Below are positions 45,041 through 58,645 of a stretch of DNA of 64,000 nucleotides, one piece after another. The DNA comes from Manduca sexta (Eukaryota; Arthropoda; Insecta; Lepidoptera; Sphingidae): the NCBI RefSeq assembly GCF_014839805.1, contig NC_051117.1:1488001-1552000 (forward strand), written 5' to 3'. Each line of letters starts with the position of its first letter. The first letter of the stretch is position 1. Position numbers and translations under genes: made by a program. The notes under the pieces were generated by a model. That model made no database searches, was not told where the DNA came from, and saw only the letters and a list, made by a program, of their open reading frames with translations.

Positions 45041-47849
45041 CACATTAATTATAAGTATTGATTAAATTGATCTCTTCCTTATTCACTACTGAACAGTACC
45101 TTCGACTTCCTATGTAATCCTAGTATACGGGGAACATTGAATGCTTGGTGTAGTCGGCATATAACTTTCTATAAATTACTAACTAGTTCGTAACTTAATG
45201 ATTCTACTATATTTCACGTTAGCTGTAAATGCTGGGCTGAGGTGTCAGAGTCGATCCCCGAATCAGTAGTTTGCAAACGGTAAATTACAAGCTCGCCCTT
45301 AATTTTAAGAGACTAATATACTTAGTTGCCGAAAATTTTGTGTATTTACACTTCTGCGTATCCCTAAAAAGGAAAATAGGCATAACGATGTATGTAAATT
45401 ATAGTTTAATTACTAAATTAAATTCACTAGAATATTGCATTTTTTTTAAGTAAGTATGGTGGGAAATAAAATATTAATTTTAATTTTCAGCACATTTAAT
45501 CCACTGATTTGCAGCTAGCAGCGGGCCCAGTTTGGAACCCGCGGTGTGCTTTCGGTTCATAATTAGTGTACCTATTTAATTGTATACAGTACTTAATTCC
45601 AAAAATAGCGTAAGACTATAATAGACAGACATAGACTTCATTCGTATTTTTCTAATGACTCAAAAAATAGGCTCGATATCACACCTATTATTGAATTTCG
45701 ATGCTACTACAGCATTATTTGACTTAAATATCGTATCAATGGTGAAGAGTTTAAACAATATTGTACTTATATAGGTATAAAAATATTTTGCCTAAAGCTG
45801 CCTCAATATTCTGATAGGAAAAACGCAGTTTGATCTGATGCAAGCGCGGACCACACCCCGCTTGTATTGATCCCTAACCGTCTGGTCGTATTATGTATGT
45901 TGCCGAACGGGACGGGCGGAAGGTCGGATGCAAAATCAATAACACTGCATCGCTGTCTGGCAAAGGGGAGACAGCATGCAGACTAAAGTTGTACACGTTA
46001 CTAATATTTTAATTAGTTTATTGCTTTGTCTGACTATAGTTCTAGCTAGTTGAATGTTTTCTGGAAAAAGGTAATAGAACAATAAGATAAAATGAATCAT
46101 TTTATTTGGGTGGGAAATGAATTGTTCAAGGACATAATATTTTTATGGGTGACAAAATGATCGGGTTGTTCAGTGATTATAAAATAAGTGGCAAATGTAA
46201 CGCCTGCCGATAAACAATAGCAATATCATCTGTAGGTAACTGTTTGAGCAGTGCACCGTGAACGGCACTACACGCTAAAAGCATAAAACACGTCGTCTTT
46301 TAAAATAAATACAATACTAAATAATAATGTAAGTTATGTTTTGGGGGAATATTTTAATCCTGAATTCAAAACATTAATTACCTTTGTTTAAAATACAGCA
46401 CGTTATCTTTAAAGAATTAATTGTGAAAATAATTTATCATTGTTATGTAGCGCAATTACTTTTCATAAAATATTTTTCCAACTAAGTACCTTACTAGGTA
46501 GGTATATGAATACAGTAATTTAATAATCGGTAAGTTTCTTCGTTTGTTATTCATAAAGTAATAACACTAGTTAAATTGTCCTAAGATGTACACTGTTGCG
46601 TGGCCGCAGATTGACAAATTGGCAGTACTTAGCTAGACGTTTTCTTGCATACGAAATGCGGGCCCCAAACAGTTGTCGTCCTTGAAATATTAGTCTTGTA
46701 AAGGACATTTTTATTAATAATACTTACCCCATTCAAAAAGGAGAACGGAATAAACAAGCTTATTCAGAAATTCACCCTAACTTTAACAGACAAACCAGTT
46801 ATAATGTCCGGAATTTGCAATTTTATTTCTTTAGGATTTTTAAAATCTATGTGTTGTCTAATTGAAGTACTTGCTATTCGTAAGAAAACGTTGTGTAAAA
46901 ATCGCTATATTTAGCGTAAAACCCATAAATACAAAACCACAAAAATATCACTCTAAATAAAATTATTCCATAGCACTAGGGAATGCGGTATTGTTACTCT
47001 CCAATGTTACAATTTTTCTACGGGATCTCGCAAGTTTGCAAGATTCAAGTGCAGTTTAAACTGCGTATATCATAGCGGGCTTAAAGGCCGACTCCTTCAT
47101 TTTGCAAACAATTGTTTATCGTCTGTGAATCCTACGAGTATAGAAGAAGAATGAGCTGTTAAAAAACGGGGATTTAGTTTGCATACTTAATGAGTCTTCC
47201 ATCGGATAAAACCAGCTTGACAAAAGTTTCATCTGGGTGACAAATTTAGGTAGGTAAACCTATTTGTTTGATTACCAAACCAATTCTTATTACTTTTAAT
47301 CACTTATTAAGACTGAAATTATAACCTGATGTTTTTTTAAAGAATCTGGTACCTCTCCCTGTAAAATTATTATTACTTTAGAAGTGACGCATTCTTCGAA
47401 TGACGCAGAATTTTCTCGAACACGCTGTTCCTTATCGTTTAATCACGCTAATATTTGGTTTTGCCGCAAACGTTCTATAGTGTTTAGATTTCCGTAGTTT
47501 TTGCAAGTAAGTATTAAAACTTATAATGGGAAGAGCAGGTAGCTCGCTTGAGGGTAACACCACGTCTACCATGACCTTCAGTTAAACCACCTAAGGGCCA
47601 GTGTTGCAAATGTCATTTTGAAACTTTATTTGAAAATATATTTTAGTTTTTTGATAAAAAACGATGTTTTGTCCTATTGTGCTCAGTAATGGCTATAATA
47701 TAAAAAAATAAAACAAAGAATATAAATATACTTACATTTTCTACGTGGCAACAAAAATACTAGAAACTACACAAAAAATATGCTTACAATAATATGATTG
47801 AAAATATTTTTTTTTTAATCCGCAAGGAATCTTTCCTGTTAGTAAAATC
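45041..47849. other. Intergenic, no gene
   Basis: AT-rich DNA. A perfect three-unit HSE match (GAA 47408, TTC 47413, GAA 47418) is followed by a GTAAGT at 47510. One such match is expected by chance in a window this size, so it is noted without a call. A CAAGCG/CGCTTG hairpin-like pair sits near 45840-45865. Confidence 0.5.
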
Positions 47850-48040
47850 GTCCTTACTGTCTATTGCTCGCGGCTTTGCCCACTTGAAAATGTTTTGCCG
47901 GAATAAAAAGTAGCCTATAGCATTCGGGGTAATGTGGCTTCCTGTCAGTGAAAACAAATTCAAAATCGGTTTAGTAGTTACTGAGATTAGCGCGTTCAAA
48001 CAAAGACACTTTTCAGGTTTATACATTAGTATAGATCTGG
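47850..48040 (+). mobile_element. RTE-like retroelement tail
   Basis: Shows 'attgctcgcggctttgccc', 'ttgccggaataaaaagtagc' and 'caaaatcggtttagtagtt', the usual order in these tails, and ends in 'acattagtata'. Confidence 0.6.
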
Positions 48041-49034
48041 ACAAAGATTAGCCATCTATAAGTATTCTACAAAATATACCATATAATTCTTCACATAAAA
48101 TCGTTCAATACTATTTACCAATCCATAAACTGGATGTCAATGACATGAATTATGCTTACTGTTGTTGTATTCACATGTTAATTGGAACGTCTTATATTTT
48201 GGAGGACAAAAACATTACACAACGCCAGCATGTCTAAAGAAGTAAAAGAAATATTTGTTGTCGCGTTTAACCGTCCCATATGGGTAGACTATCGCTTTTG
48301 CTAGAATATAAAGCCGATTGTATGAGTTATCGAAACGAAAATCATTTTTTTATTTATCGTTAATGAACCCAAAAACTCAGTGGGTTAAGAAACTAAGTTC
48401 ACAGCCTTTATGAGTCAGAGGTGACGAAGCGAAAAATCTGTCTAATTTTATCACTTGTATTGGGTTAATATATTCACAAAATACACGTGTTAATTGTTAT
48501 GAGTCATTAACAATATAAACTGTAATAAAATGGATGCATACGTAAATTGTTAAAATCATTACCCTTCCTCGCTTCGTCGTAGTCGGGTAAATAACACAAA
48601 ACAGTTCAAAAGAAATACAATTATTTTTCACAAAATATGATGTACTTATATATTATAATACAAAGACCTTCAACCATTGTACTTAATTTGTATTGTATTT
48701 AAATCTAATTTTTAGTTTCCTTGTTTCGACCATTATCGTGTTATAAATTAAATGTTATTTATATTTATGTTTATTTATTGCTATACAGACATTGTAATGA
48801 AGTCTGGAACCTTCTATGTAGTTATGGTAATATGAAATCTATCTACTCACACAGCGTCAGTTCCCTACGACAAAACGCGTGGATTGCGGATTCTTCAATG
48901 ATATCGCTAAATAACTAAGTATTATATTATACAATGTTACCTTGATATTACCAGTATAGAAAACTTTAGGTATACATATTTGCGTATCCTATTATTTACC
49001 AAAGAGTATAGACTTTGTGGATGACTGGATGATG
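48041..49034. other. Intergenic, no gene
   Basis: AT-rich DNA with no supported feature. Confidence 0.5.
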
Positions 49035-49345
49035 ATTCCATATTGCTGAAGACGGGCCATGGTCCACCACGCTGACTTAGTGCGGGCAGACTTCACATAT
49101 TATTATCTTCGAGGTTCTTATGGAGAATTCTCAGATATATAAATCCTCACGATGATTCCCATCACAGTTACAGCATAAGATAATTGATAATCAATCTATT
49201 TTTAAAGTAATTTAGTGCTTAAGTATTGTTAATAATGATTGTGTTGTGTATTATGCGTTTTGTTAAATAAAATCAGATGTGTCTGCCATGGGTTTTCATG
49301 ACCTTCGTCTCAGCAGTCCGATCCATTGCGAACTAGCGTAGCATG
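49035..49345 (-). mobile_element. SINE-1, old degenerate copy
   Basis: The SINE-1 blocks 'gtccaccacgctga', 'cctcacgatgat' and 'cgtctcagcagtccg' remain in order, with an AT-rich stretch (about 49170-49275) interrupting them. The B box is lost. Confidence 0.55.
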
Positions 49346-50032
49346 TGTATATTAGTAAATTATGACCACATCCCAGTCCCTAAACATCCAAAATGCAATA
49401 ATCTATGATCCTTTCTCAAGCTTCATAAAGAATATCTTTTCTAATGATATTCAATACTTAATTAAATGTTGTGTTGTCTCTATGCGTGTGTTGCAGTATG
49501 GGGACTGACTGTGGAGTCTATTCTAGAATGGTCTCTAATGTGTGGGTTGCGGCGGGAGACCTTATCATAGTTTGTCCTGTGTTTTATACATACGTGATAA
49601 GTTCTGACTTATTTACTAAATGAATTATTTTAAAAATGAAAAATACTTTATTTAAATTTAAATATTGACGGGTCATTATAATTTATGTAAACCCCTCGAG
49701 TAGGTGTCATAAGTGCGTTTGGTATAAAAATGGGAGTGGACGAAAAAAATAAGCTTTATTGATCAAATTAAAACCGGGAATACATGTGGAACTGTTATTA
49801 ATCATTTCACCTTTCACTGAGGAGAAAAAGTCTTTCAATTGATTAATAATTATTTACAAACAAAATCACGAAACTGACCGCCATACCTAATACACAACCA
49901 GAGTAGCAGCCTAAAATAGAGACATGGGAAAAGCTACGTAATTTTTTTTATATAATAATATTTCATATAATGCCTTTGATAATTTTTATGAAATTCACCG
50001 TAAATATTAAATACATGCTTTGAGAAATTGCT
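49346..50032. other. Intergenic, no gene
   Basis: AT-rich DNA with no supported feature. Confidence 0.5.
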
Positions 50033-50158
50033 GAAAGCGCCATCTGTGTAGCTAACTAATATTTATTATTGGACAGCTATGCATATATAGATGGCGTAAT
50101 TTTTATAGGTGTGGCCTGTACCCGAAATTATTGCAGCTACTCGACAATAGATGGCGTT
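50033..50158. promoter_or_regulatory. Cluster of three CTCF-like sites
   Basis: AGATGGCG occurs at 50038-50045 (minus strand, as CAGATGGCGCTTT), 50089-50096 (plus) and 50149-50156 (plus), within 120 bp. It lies between Hsp90 and the first Hsp70. Confidence 0.4.
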
Positions 50159-50303
50159 ATTAACTATTTATTAAAAAAAGCGCAATAAATTATTATTATG
50201 CTTCTTATAGAATGACAGGTTTAATTTTATGACGTTTATTTGTGGCTACGTTCATAATAACCAAAATAAACACTAGCATATCGACGTAATATGCCCAGAC
50301 CGA

Positions 50304-50321
50304 GAACATTCCACAATTTTC
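50304..50321. promoter_or_regulatory. HSE-like array, four units with one mismatch
   Basis: GAA (50304), TTC (50309), cAA (50314), TTC (50319) in phase. A two-unit match follows at 50423-50430. It is of chance-level quality by itself and no transcript start is evident. Confidence 0.3.
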
Positions 50322-53300
50322 GCCAGTGAGATGACCCAGTTTTGTGGCATTTAGGGACAAGATCAATATCATGGCGAGCCGCCTGCCTTTACCACGCAGT
50401 TCTAGTAAAATGGAAAATGCGAGAAAGTTCTAAACACGATTCATGCTACCTTTGGCATTTACGGCTGTAAGCTGAAATTTTTAATTTTAGTTTTGCACTT
50501 TCTTCGTTCTGGAAAGTGAACAATCTAAATATTTTTTAAATAAGTATCAAAAATGCCGTTAACAAAGTTCAAAGTTTCAATACAATATACCTATCTAACT
50601 TGCTATCTCAACTGAGAGTAATTAGACATCAATGTGAGAGGTGTCTTGTTTCCATAAATGAACTTTAGGTGAAATCTATATACTTACTTACTATATTCTT
50701 ATCTTTCTATAGGTAATTATAGAATTATAACTTATTACGATACAATATGATTTTAGTTACGTCTTTAATCTATCCACCTTATTGCTCATAAATTATTCCT
50801 CTTCCATGCTACTGTTCTATATCATCAAGATTGTTTCTCTATGAAGTTTGTGGTGACCGATAAGCTTGTAGCTCCATTTGAACTATGGAATCTTATCAAT
50901 TTCCAAGTGCCTAAGAACTCTTGAAATACAAGAGTCCTTGCACGTCGTAGTACTTAATACGTAGTAGGTACTAATTAGATAATTAGGACAGATTCTACGT
51001 AAAACAACGCTCAATAATACTTTTTAACTAAGTACTTAAGTACATAATGAAATTGGCAAATGAAGCTAATACATAAATCCTTGTATTATTCACGTGTGGT
51101 TTGTATTGAACGGGAAATGTTCTGGTATGGTCATGATTGCAGGTAAAGCTTTTGTTCGCGCGCATAATACTACAATGCAGCAAATTAAAGTGTTGTATGG
51201 TTTCTAGATGTTTCGCTTGACAAACCATGGCAAATTCATGTACTTAATAATGAATGTTATATCTTGATTATTTAAACGAATGATTGGCATTATTACTAAG
51301 TTTCTATTGGATTAGATTTACAAATTGGACAATACAGATTTGTATTATCGTTTTAGTTGTATCGTGGATATTATTTAAATCAAAAATTAAATAAATAACT
51401 CTTGCTTGCAGCTTCGGTCTCATGGAGGAGTTTTGCCGGTATAGAAGTCCCGCTATACATTTTCTTGGGATAAAAGAATAGTCTAGTATAGACTTTGTTT
51501 TTCTGACTCTTCTACCTATGTATATATTATCAAAACTATATGTATGTATGCCCGTAGACGTTACATGGGAACCTGATCATAAGTAAACTTGTTCCAAAAT
51601 GGAACCAGGATAATAAATGTAGCTATCCGGCCCATTACAGTCCACACCTAGCCAGTCCCGGACCTTGAATTTTTTCAAGACAGGGCAAAATTTGAAAATT
51701 GACCACCCACCTATATTTTTACCTTTGTCATCTTCATCACAATTTTGCGCCCCACGGCAAATAATTTTAGTATTGCATGTACTGGATGTCTCAGTAGTCA
51801 AAGTTGCATTAATGATTAGTTACGTATTCGTCTGCCAAGTTTGAATTCGCCGCCCAGGGCATGGGCCCCGGCTATCCCTCTTATAGATCCGGGGCTGCAC
51901 CTAGCCTAAAATATGCACGTAGTTTATACCTAAATACGTAGCTGGATATGTATACTTATACAATTATATTTTTGGACGCTACTCTAAAATTGCTGCAAGG
52001 TGATAAATGCCGGAATTTGATGTTTCGTTTCACGCAAATTACTTATCTACCTACTAAAAATAGTGACGTGATGTCGTTGGTGATATTTTTATTCACTGGA
52101 AAATTCTCTACAAAATGCACGTTTTTCTCTAGCTTATATTATTATAACTTGCTTCTTGAGTTATAGTTGATCTTATGAGAGTACCATTGGAACCATATAC
52201 TTAAGTATTGAAAAAATCCTATTTAGAAACATGCCAATTAACATGTTACATAAACTCACGCTTTTACTCATTGAGAGGTAAGCAGAGACGACGATAGATG
52301 GTTAGCCTGACGACATAATATGGCCTATGGGACATGCCTCCAACCCTAATTATGTATTTTATAATTAATTATTTATTATTGGAAAATCTCACTTTCGAGC
52401 CTCGAACCCAGGAACTCGCCGCAGGACTTATACTACCAGTTACCACTAGGGGCAATAACGCAATAATGAATAACATTGTATTAAAATTTAAAAACACGTG
52501 TATTCATTGTGACAAAACACCAATTTACAATTAATTGGTTACTATGTAAATTATCATATCTGAAAATTGCTAATTTTCCCTTTTTTAGCGTTTCGTTATC
52601 TAGTATTTCGTATACAAAAAACACATCAAAAAAAGATAGAATAGTTTACTAATAAATGGATAAGCCATCCATTTATAGCTTAAAATGTTTTTATTCGTCA
52701 TTGTTTATAGCTAGGTTTTATATTTTGCGCATTCGGGTGCAGAGTGCAATCGATCAATACAATGAGTCATGCGCCGTAACATTAAACGATGCATTCCACG
52801 CAGTCTGGAAATATCCGCGGGAACAATTGATAATAAATGGTAAATTAATTACAAGGTTTTATGCTTTTTCCAAACTTTTATATATATGCTTATTTATACA
52901 GTAATTAAGTATGTGAGGTTAAAATGTCTAAAATTCTAAAGTTGATATTCCGGATTTCATTTGAATATTGAAAAAATACATCTATAGTATCAGAATCCAA
53001 AGCCTGGACTGACTGTTTTTGGGTTCAGGGTATTCGCTATCTACGTGAGTCTTGGGAAATGGAAAAATACTTATGTATTTAAGTATAAAAAAGAAAACCA
53101 CGTATACATAATACAATATAAATTAGGCAGGAATGTAATAAATATCTTTAAGTACTTAAACGATTTAAAGATTTAATATTAAGAAAGTTCATAATACTTA
53201 ATTGAACTATTTACTAAGTAAGTAGGTAAGTATATAAAAATATAGTCTAATTATAAAAAAAAATTCTAGCGAAGAAAAAACCTAGATTAAAAGATGCAGA

Positions 53301-53669
53301 AAAGTCTGGCATTTACAAATATGTACAACTTATATTGGATATATTTTAAGTTTCGACATGATCGACTTTCGTCGTAACACCTTCATTGAATAATGTATAA
53401 CATTGCATAATGAAGATCAAGAAATAATAATATTATAATATTTGTGAGTCATTTGTCTACGGCTTGGCCACCAAAGTTCATCGATCTTCAAGAAAAATAT
53501 TTTCGTGACGTCACCAAACCCACGCCTGTTTTTGCATTTGATATTAAAAAATCTAGTTACGATGCCAAAATAAGGTCGCGATTCGCGCCATCTTGCCAAA
53601 ATATTTTGTTTTATGAGACTATGGAAGTCGTTAGTAAACATCCATGTTCACGGGTACAAAAGAAGGGTG
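50322..53669. other. Intergenic, no gene
   Basis: An RTE-like head fragment lies at about 51400-51500 ('cttgcttgcagcttcgg') and dispersed-repeat debris at 51600-51910. A minus-strand B-box-like word is near 52399-52410, without a foldable tRNA. A ninth AGATGGCG-type word is at 53586-53593 (minus). Short frames at 52656-52904 and 53444-53680 match no family. Confidence 0.5.
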
Positions 53670-53800
53670 GAATTTTCTAGCATTGACCTTCTTTAACCAT
53701 CCCCAAAAGGGCGCGCATTTAATTTTATAAACAAACCGATTTACTCTCTCTTTCGCGCATTACGTCAGTCACAGCTGTTCGACTGCGTTCCAGACATTTC
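53670..53800. promoter_or_regulatory. Distal HSE-like sites of the first Hsp70
   Basis: Two phased arrays: GAA (53670), TTC (53675), GcA (53680); and TTC (53788), GAc (53793), TTC (53798). The second lies in a block ('ctgcgttccagacatt...gtgttgct') that is also found about 870 bp upstream of the second Hsp70 (62507-62540). The homology of the two upstream regions therefore reaches this far. Confidence 0.45.
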
Positions 53801-54524
53801 CTTGAGTGTTGCTAGGCGTATGGTAAAAATCGTGTAATAATAACAATGTTTTTGAATCAAACTTGTTCAATTATAAATAATAAAGTCGTCTTAATTTACA
53901 ATTTTCCCGTATTTAAGTATTGTATTTTCTTTTTAAAGGTTAGCGCAAAATCAACTTTTACTAGAAATATAATAAGTGTTACTATTTGGTTAAGAAAGTG
54001 GATCTAGATCGAAGTTACTTATTGTTACGCTATACGGATTAAAACTTCTATCACTGCAAATTTATTATGCATGTCTTAAAAAAATATTCCTAATCTTAAT
54101 ATATGCATTTTTTGTCGGAATTTAACCCTAATTAGAATATATAAAAAAATAATTAACTAACGTTTAAAACAAATCTTATCTATACATTTATAACAAAATC
54201 ATATAAGTATTATTCATTTTTGTTGATTAAAGAATTATTAAAAAATAATTCGGAGATAGAAGAATACTATGTATACCACATTTCATAACCTTTTTCCATT
54301 TTCTACTCATAATACATGAATGAAATACATTTTAATTTCCGGTTTATTACAAAATGTGTGCTCACTTTTTCCTGAAATTAAGTAAATTCATAGAAAATTA
54401 AATAACAATTTCCGACGATTCTCGATTTTTTATGACGCAGTAACATCGGGAGAAAACGAGTAAGCACTATAGTTTTCGTCTCTATCAGCAAGTGCCGCAT
54501 TCTTATTGGTCGACCTGACTGACC

Positions 54525-54592
54525 TTCCAGAATGTTCGACCAAAGACCCGTACCGATTGGCCGCGTCGCGCATGTTGTAGAACATTCGCGAA
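54525..54592 (+). promoter_or_regulatory. Proximal HSEs of the first Hsp70
   Basis: HSE 1: TTC (54525), GAA (54530), TTC (54535). HSE 2: TTg (54575), GAA (54580), TTC (54585), GAA (54590). Inverted CCAAT boxes (ATTGG) lie at 54505 and 54556. This two-HSE layout is typical of strongly heat-inducible Hsp70 promoters and is preserved in the second copy. Confidence 0.85.
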
Positions 54593-54606
54593 TTCTATTC
54601 GTTTAA

Positions 54607-54640
54607 TATTTAAGCGCGCGCAGTGCGGCGGGAACTCAGT
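54607..54640 (+). promoter_or_regulatory. Core promoter of the first Hsp70
   Basis: A TATA-like TATTTAA at 54607-54613 is followed by the arthropod initiator TCAGT at 54636-54640. The A at 54638 is 31 bp from the TATA start. The 5' UTR is 147 bases, purine-rich and free of ATG, as needed for translation during heat shock. Confidence 0.8.
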
Positions 54641-54784
54641 ACAATTTGAAACACAATACGAAGCAGACGAAGACACATCGGTGCGAAACCGAAACGCAAG
54701 TTACGCTCTCTGCGAAGTGAAGAATATTTCCAGCGATTTTAAGAGTATTATTTACGGAAGAAAAGTAATCAACACACAATCAAA

Positions 54785-56686
54785 ATGCCAGCAATTGGAA
54801 TTGACCTCGGTACGACTTACTCGTGCGTCGGCGTGTGGCAGCACAGCAATGTGGAGATCATTGCCAACGACCAGGGCAACAGAACAACACCGTCGTACGT
54901 CGCGTTCACGGACACCGAGCGGCTGATCGGTGATGCGGCCAAGAACCAGGTGGCGCTGAACCCCAACAACACAGTGTTCGACGCGAAACGACTGATCGGC
55001 AGGAAGTTTGACGACCCAAAGATCCAACAGGATATGAAGCACTGGCCGTTCAAGGTGGTCAGCGACGGCGGCAAGCCCAAGATCCAGGTGGAGTTCAAAG
55101 GCGAGATGAAGAGGTTTGCGCCCGAGGAGATCAGCAGCATGGTGCTGACCAAGATGAAGGAGACCGCCGAGGCGTACCTGGGCAGCGCGGTGCGCGATGC
55201 GGTCATCACTGTGCCGGCATACTTCAATGACTCACAGCGACAGGCAACCAAGGACGCAGGCGCCATCGCAGGACTGAATGTGCTTCGCATCATTAACGAG
55301 CCCACCGCCGCTGCACTCGCGTACGGCCTTGACAAGAACCTGAAGGGCGAGCGGAACGTGCTCATCTTTGACTTGGGCGGCGGCACCTTTGATGTGTCCA
55401 TCCTGAGCATCGACGAGGGCTCGCTGTTCGAGGTGAAGGCGACGGCGGGTGACACTCACCTAGGCGGCGAGGACTTCGACAACCGACTGGTGAACCACCT
55501 CGCCGAGGAGTTCCAGCGCAAGTTCAAGAAGGACCTACGTTCTAACCCTCGCGCTCTCCGGCGTCTACGCACCGCAGCCGAGCGAGCCAAGCGCACGCTC
55601 TCCTCCAGCACTGAAGCAACTATCGAGATAGACGCGCTGTACGAGGGCATCGACTTCTACACGCGAGTGTCGCGCGCGCGCTTTGAGGAGCTGAACGCAG
55701 ACCTGTTCCGCGGCACCCTCGACCCCGTCGAGAAGGCGCTCAAGGACGCCAAGATGGACAAGAGTCAGATCCACGACGTGGTCCTCGTCGGTGGCTCGAC
55801 GCGCATACCCAAAGTGCAGTCGCTGCTTCAGAACTTCTTCTGCGGCAAGAAGCTGAACCTGTCCATCAACCCGGACGAGGCGGTCGCGTACGGCGCCGCC
55901 GTGCAGGCCGCCATTCTGAGCGGCGCCACCGACTCCAAGATCCAGGACGTGCTGCTGGTGGACGTGGCTCCACTGTCGCTCGGAATCGAGACCGCTGGTG
56001 GCGTCATGACCAAGATCGTCGAGCGCAACTCCAAGATCCCGTGCAAACAGTCGCAAACGTTCACTACGTACTCTGACAACCAGCCGGCAGTCACCATCCA
56101 GGTGTACGAGGGTGAGCGCGCCATGACCAAGGACAACAACCTGCTCGGCACGTTCGACCTGACCGGCATCCCGCCGGCGCCTCGCGGCGTCCCGAAGATC
56201 GACGTCACTTTCGACATGGACGCAAACGGTATCCTGAATGTGTCCGCCAAGGAGAACAGCACCGGCCGCTCGAAGAACATCGTGATCAAGAACGACCGCG
56301 GGCGACTGTCGCAGGCGGAAATCGAACGCATGCTCGCCGAGGCGGAGAGGTACAAGGAAGAGGACGAGAAGCAGCGGCAGCGCGTGGCGGCACGCAACCA
56401 GCTTGAGGCGTACGTGTTCAGCGTGAAGCAGGCGCTCGACGACGCCGGCGACAAGCTCAGCGAGAGCGACAAGAGCACGGCGCGCTCCGCTTGTGATGAG
56501 GCGCTACGTTGGCTCGACAACAACACCCTCGCCGAGCAGGAAGAGTACGAACACAAGCTCAAGGACCTGCAGCGCGTCTGCTCACCAGTCATGACGAAGA
56601 TGCACGGCGGCACCGGTGCTGGGGCCGCGCCAGGAGGGCAACAACACGGCAGAGGTGACGGACCCACCGTCGAAGAGGTCGACTAA
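54785..56686 (+). CDS. Hsp70: Hsp70, inducible cytosolic type, intronless (copy 1)
   Basis: ATP-dependent chaperone that binds short hydrophobic stretches and, with J-domain proteins and exchange factors, refolds heat-damaged proteins. The 633 residues fit the inducible insect class. Nucleotide-binding domain 1-385: [14 protein letters not shown] (4-17), [10 protein letters not shown] (196-205), [13 protein letters not shown] (333-345). Interdomain linker [13 protein letters not shown] (388-400). Substrate-binding domain to about 510, then the helical lid, a short Gly-rich tail and the EEVD end that docks Hop and CHIP. No organelle or ER signal is present. Absence of introns allows expression when splicing fails under heat. 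The third position is strongly GC-biased, unlike flanking DNA. It is paired with 63380, which has the same orientation 8.6 kb downstream. Confidence 0.98.
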   Translation: MPAIGIDLGTTYSCVGVWQHSNVEIIANDQGNRTTPSYVAFTDTERLIGDAAKNQVALNPNNTVFDAKRLIGRKFDDPKIQQDMKHWPFKVVSDGGKPKIQVEFKGEMKRFAPEEISSMVLTKMKETAEAYLGSAVRDAVITVPAYFNDSQRQATKDAGAIAGLNVLRIINEPTAAALAYGLDKNLKGERNVLIFDLGGGTFDVSILSIDEGSLFEVKATAGDTHLGGEDFDNRLVNHLAEEFQRKFKKDLRSNPRALRRLRTAAERAKRTLSSSTEATIEIDALYEGIDFYTRVSRARFEELNADLFRGTLDPVEKALKDAKMDKSQIHDVVLVGGSTRIPKVQSLLQNFFCGKKLNLSINPDEAVAYGAAVQAAILSGATDSKIQDVLLVDVAPLSLGIETAGGVMTKIVERNSKIPCKQSQTFTTYSDNQPAVTIQVYEGERAMTKDNNLLGTFDLTGIPPAPRGVPKIDVTFDMDANGILNVSAKENSTGRSKNIVIKNDRGRLSQAEIERMLAEAERYKEEDEKQRQRVAARNQLEAYVFSVKQALDDAGDKLSESDKSTARSACDEALRWLDNNTLAEQEEYEHKLKDLQRVCSPVMTKMHGGTGAGAAPGGQQHGRGDGPTVEEVD

Positions 56687-56858
56687 ACACTCGTCTCACT
56701 TGAACATCACACAGCAACATAGTACCTGCAGTTCCTACGTGATTCGAAAGTATGAAAGAATGTATTGTATGCATCTTAATGTAATGTATTATGTTTATAA
56801 GACTGATTTAATTTATTGTAACGTAAATGGCAGTACATGATCACCAGTTGGAAAAAAA

Positions 56859-56864
56859 AATAAA
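56859..56864 (+). terminator. Poly(A) signal of the first Hsp70
   Basis: AATAAA 173 bases after the stop codon, at the end of an A-run. Confidence 0.6.
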
Positions 56865-57984
56865 GTAATTACTTAAGGTTATTTAATTATTTTGTAGTTT
56901 CATTTATCTACATAACTCTTGTACTTATCCTAATTAATTAAAGTTATTAATTTCAAAATTTCTTAGCTCCAATAGATACAATTTGAAGATTACATCTATT
57001 GGATTAAATTTATATATTGAAAATAAAAAGAAATTTTATTGTTTATTCCTTTATATCGGCTAAACATTGTATCATGGGGCTCTACTGGGACTTTGAATTA
57101 AATGTTAAAAACCTGTAAATTCAAGGAAACAAATCACCTGTTAAGTACCTACCTAATATAAACAGAGAACATATCCACCAAAAATCTAGTCCAGTAGACT
57201 CAACTATCTTTACGTTCTAAAACGATTCTTAGTTGGTATCGCTGGTCACAATATAAAGTAATATAAAATTTTACTACTGCAAGGAAGGTTATTCGTCGTA
57301 TTTTATGAGGTTTGTTCATAATAAAAGTATTCGCAATTGACTGAATGATTTTGTTCCGATGCGGTGCGCGTACAAATTACGATTCTCGTTAGTTTTAGTG
57401 TGATTTTTAGGTCAGGCGCTTAAAAGGTCAATAAAGTCCAACTTCAGTGACCATTCTCCTCATAGTAGCACACCTAATTAATACTTTGATCTGGCATAGT
57501 TTTAAGGTATTTGTACGTAGGACGCGAATTCTATAGGAATAATTCAATGAGCTATTTTAATACTCTTATGACATAATTAAAGATGGCGTCGCCAACCTCT
57601 ATTTTAGTCTAGAGAACATCTACGTTTAAAGATTCGAGGACTATAAATAACACGTTAATGATAACACAAATAGAATTGACGTTATTTTTGTTTATCAAGA
57701 AACAATTTCAAAAATAAGGGTACCCTGTTCGTCGTTTTTTTATAGCATAGGCAAAGGCCTTCCCGGCATAGGAAGTAATGCGTCAATTGTTATATGATCT
57801 CAATTGCCCATAAACACAATAGAAGAATCACGAGTACGCTGCATCATTGACCTAAGATAGGGTAAAGTTGTTTAAAATATATATAGTATATAGTACTTAA
57901 TTTTATATTTTCATACATAATTGTTTCTTAAATTATTTTATTAGGTCCACCATCGATTTTCACATTGTTATATTGTGTTATACT
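56865..57984. other. Intergenic, no gene
   Basis: AT-rich. AGATGGCG occurs at 57581-57588 (AAAGATGGCGTCGCC). Confidence 0.5.
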
Positions 57985-58263
57985 AGCTTTTGCTCGTGGC
58001 TTCGCCCGAGTGAAGGGATATTTTTTTTTCAACTTACTTGATATGTATCGTTATATTCTGACCAAATTACACAAAATCAGTATCAATTGTAGCCTATGTA
58101 GTGTATTTTTATCCTGATGTATAACCAATATAAAAACAATAGAAATAGTAAAGTTTCATCCAAATCCGTTCAGTCGTTTTTTTCGTAAAAGAGGAACAAA
58201 CATACATACATCCATTCATTCTCACAAACTTTCGCATATTTTTTTTTCCATTTAAAATATTAG
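57985..58263 (+). mobile_element. RTE-like retroelement tail
   Basis: Head 'tactagcttttgctcgtggc', middle 'attgtagcctatgtagtgta' and 'catccaaatccgttcagtcg', end 'caaactttcgcat'. It is closely related to 60610-60815. Confidence 0.7.
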
Positions 58264-58645
58264 TATGGTTATAATTTATTAATAAATATGTATCTTGTGT
58301 TAAACTGAAGGTGACAAACCAAGTTATAGCTAAACACAGCTTGCATTGAATTACATTTGGTTATAATTTTAAACTAATTAACGATTACAAAAAATAAAAA
58401 ATAAAAGTGCAATTAATTTATATAAGAAGTTAAAAAAAGACCACTTATGACATTGAAAACAGCGAACTAATTGTTGGCTGAGAAACGAGGCATTATGGCT
58501 TAATTCCCTTGCTGCAATGTTATAATTTAAACTGTGTTTTGTTTTGGCCACTACAATGTATTTTATGGTGTACGTACTTATATTATAATATCCTGCAGTC
58601 AAGGTAATAAAGTAATCTTGAAAACAACACGGTTTAAAGTTATAA

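Noticed and set aside
47408..47430. Heat-shock promoter with a 5' UTR exon (HSE followed by GTAAGT)
   Set aside because: A three-unit HSE is expected about once by chance in this window. No TATA box, initiator or downstream coding exon supports it.
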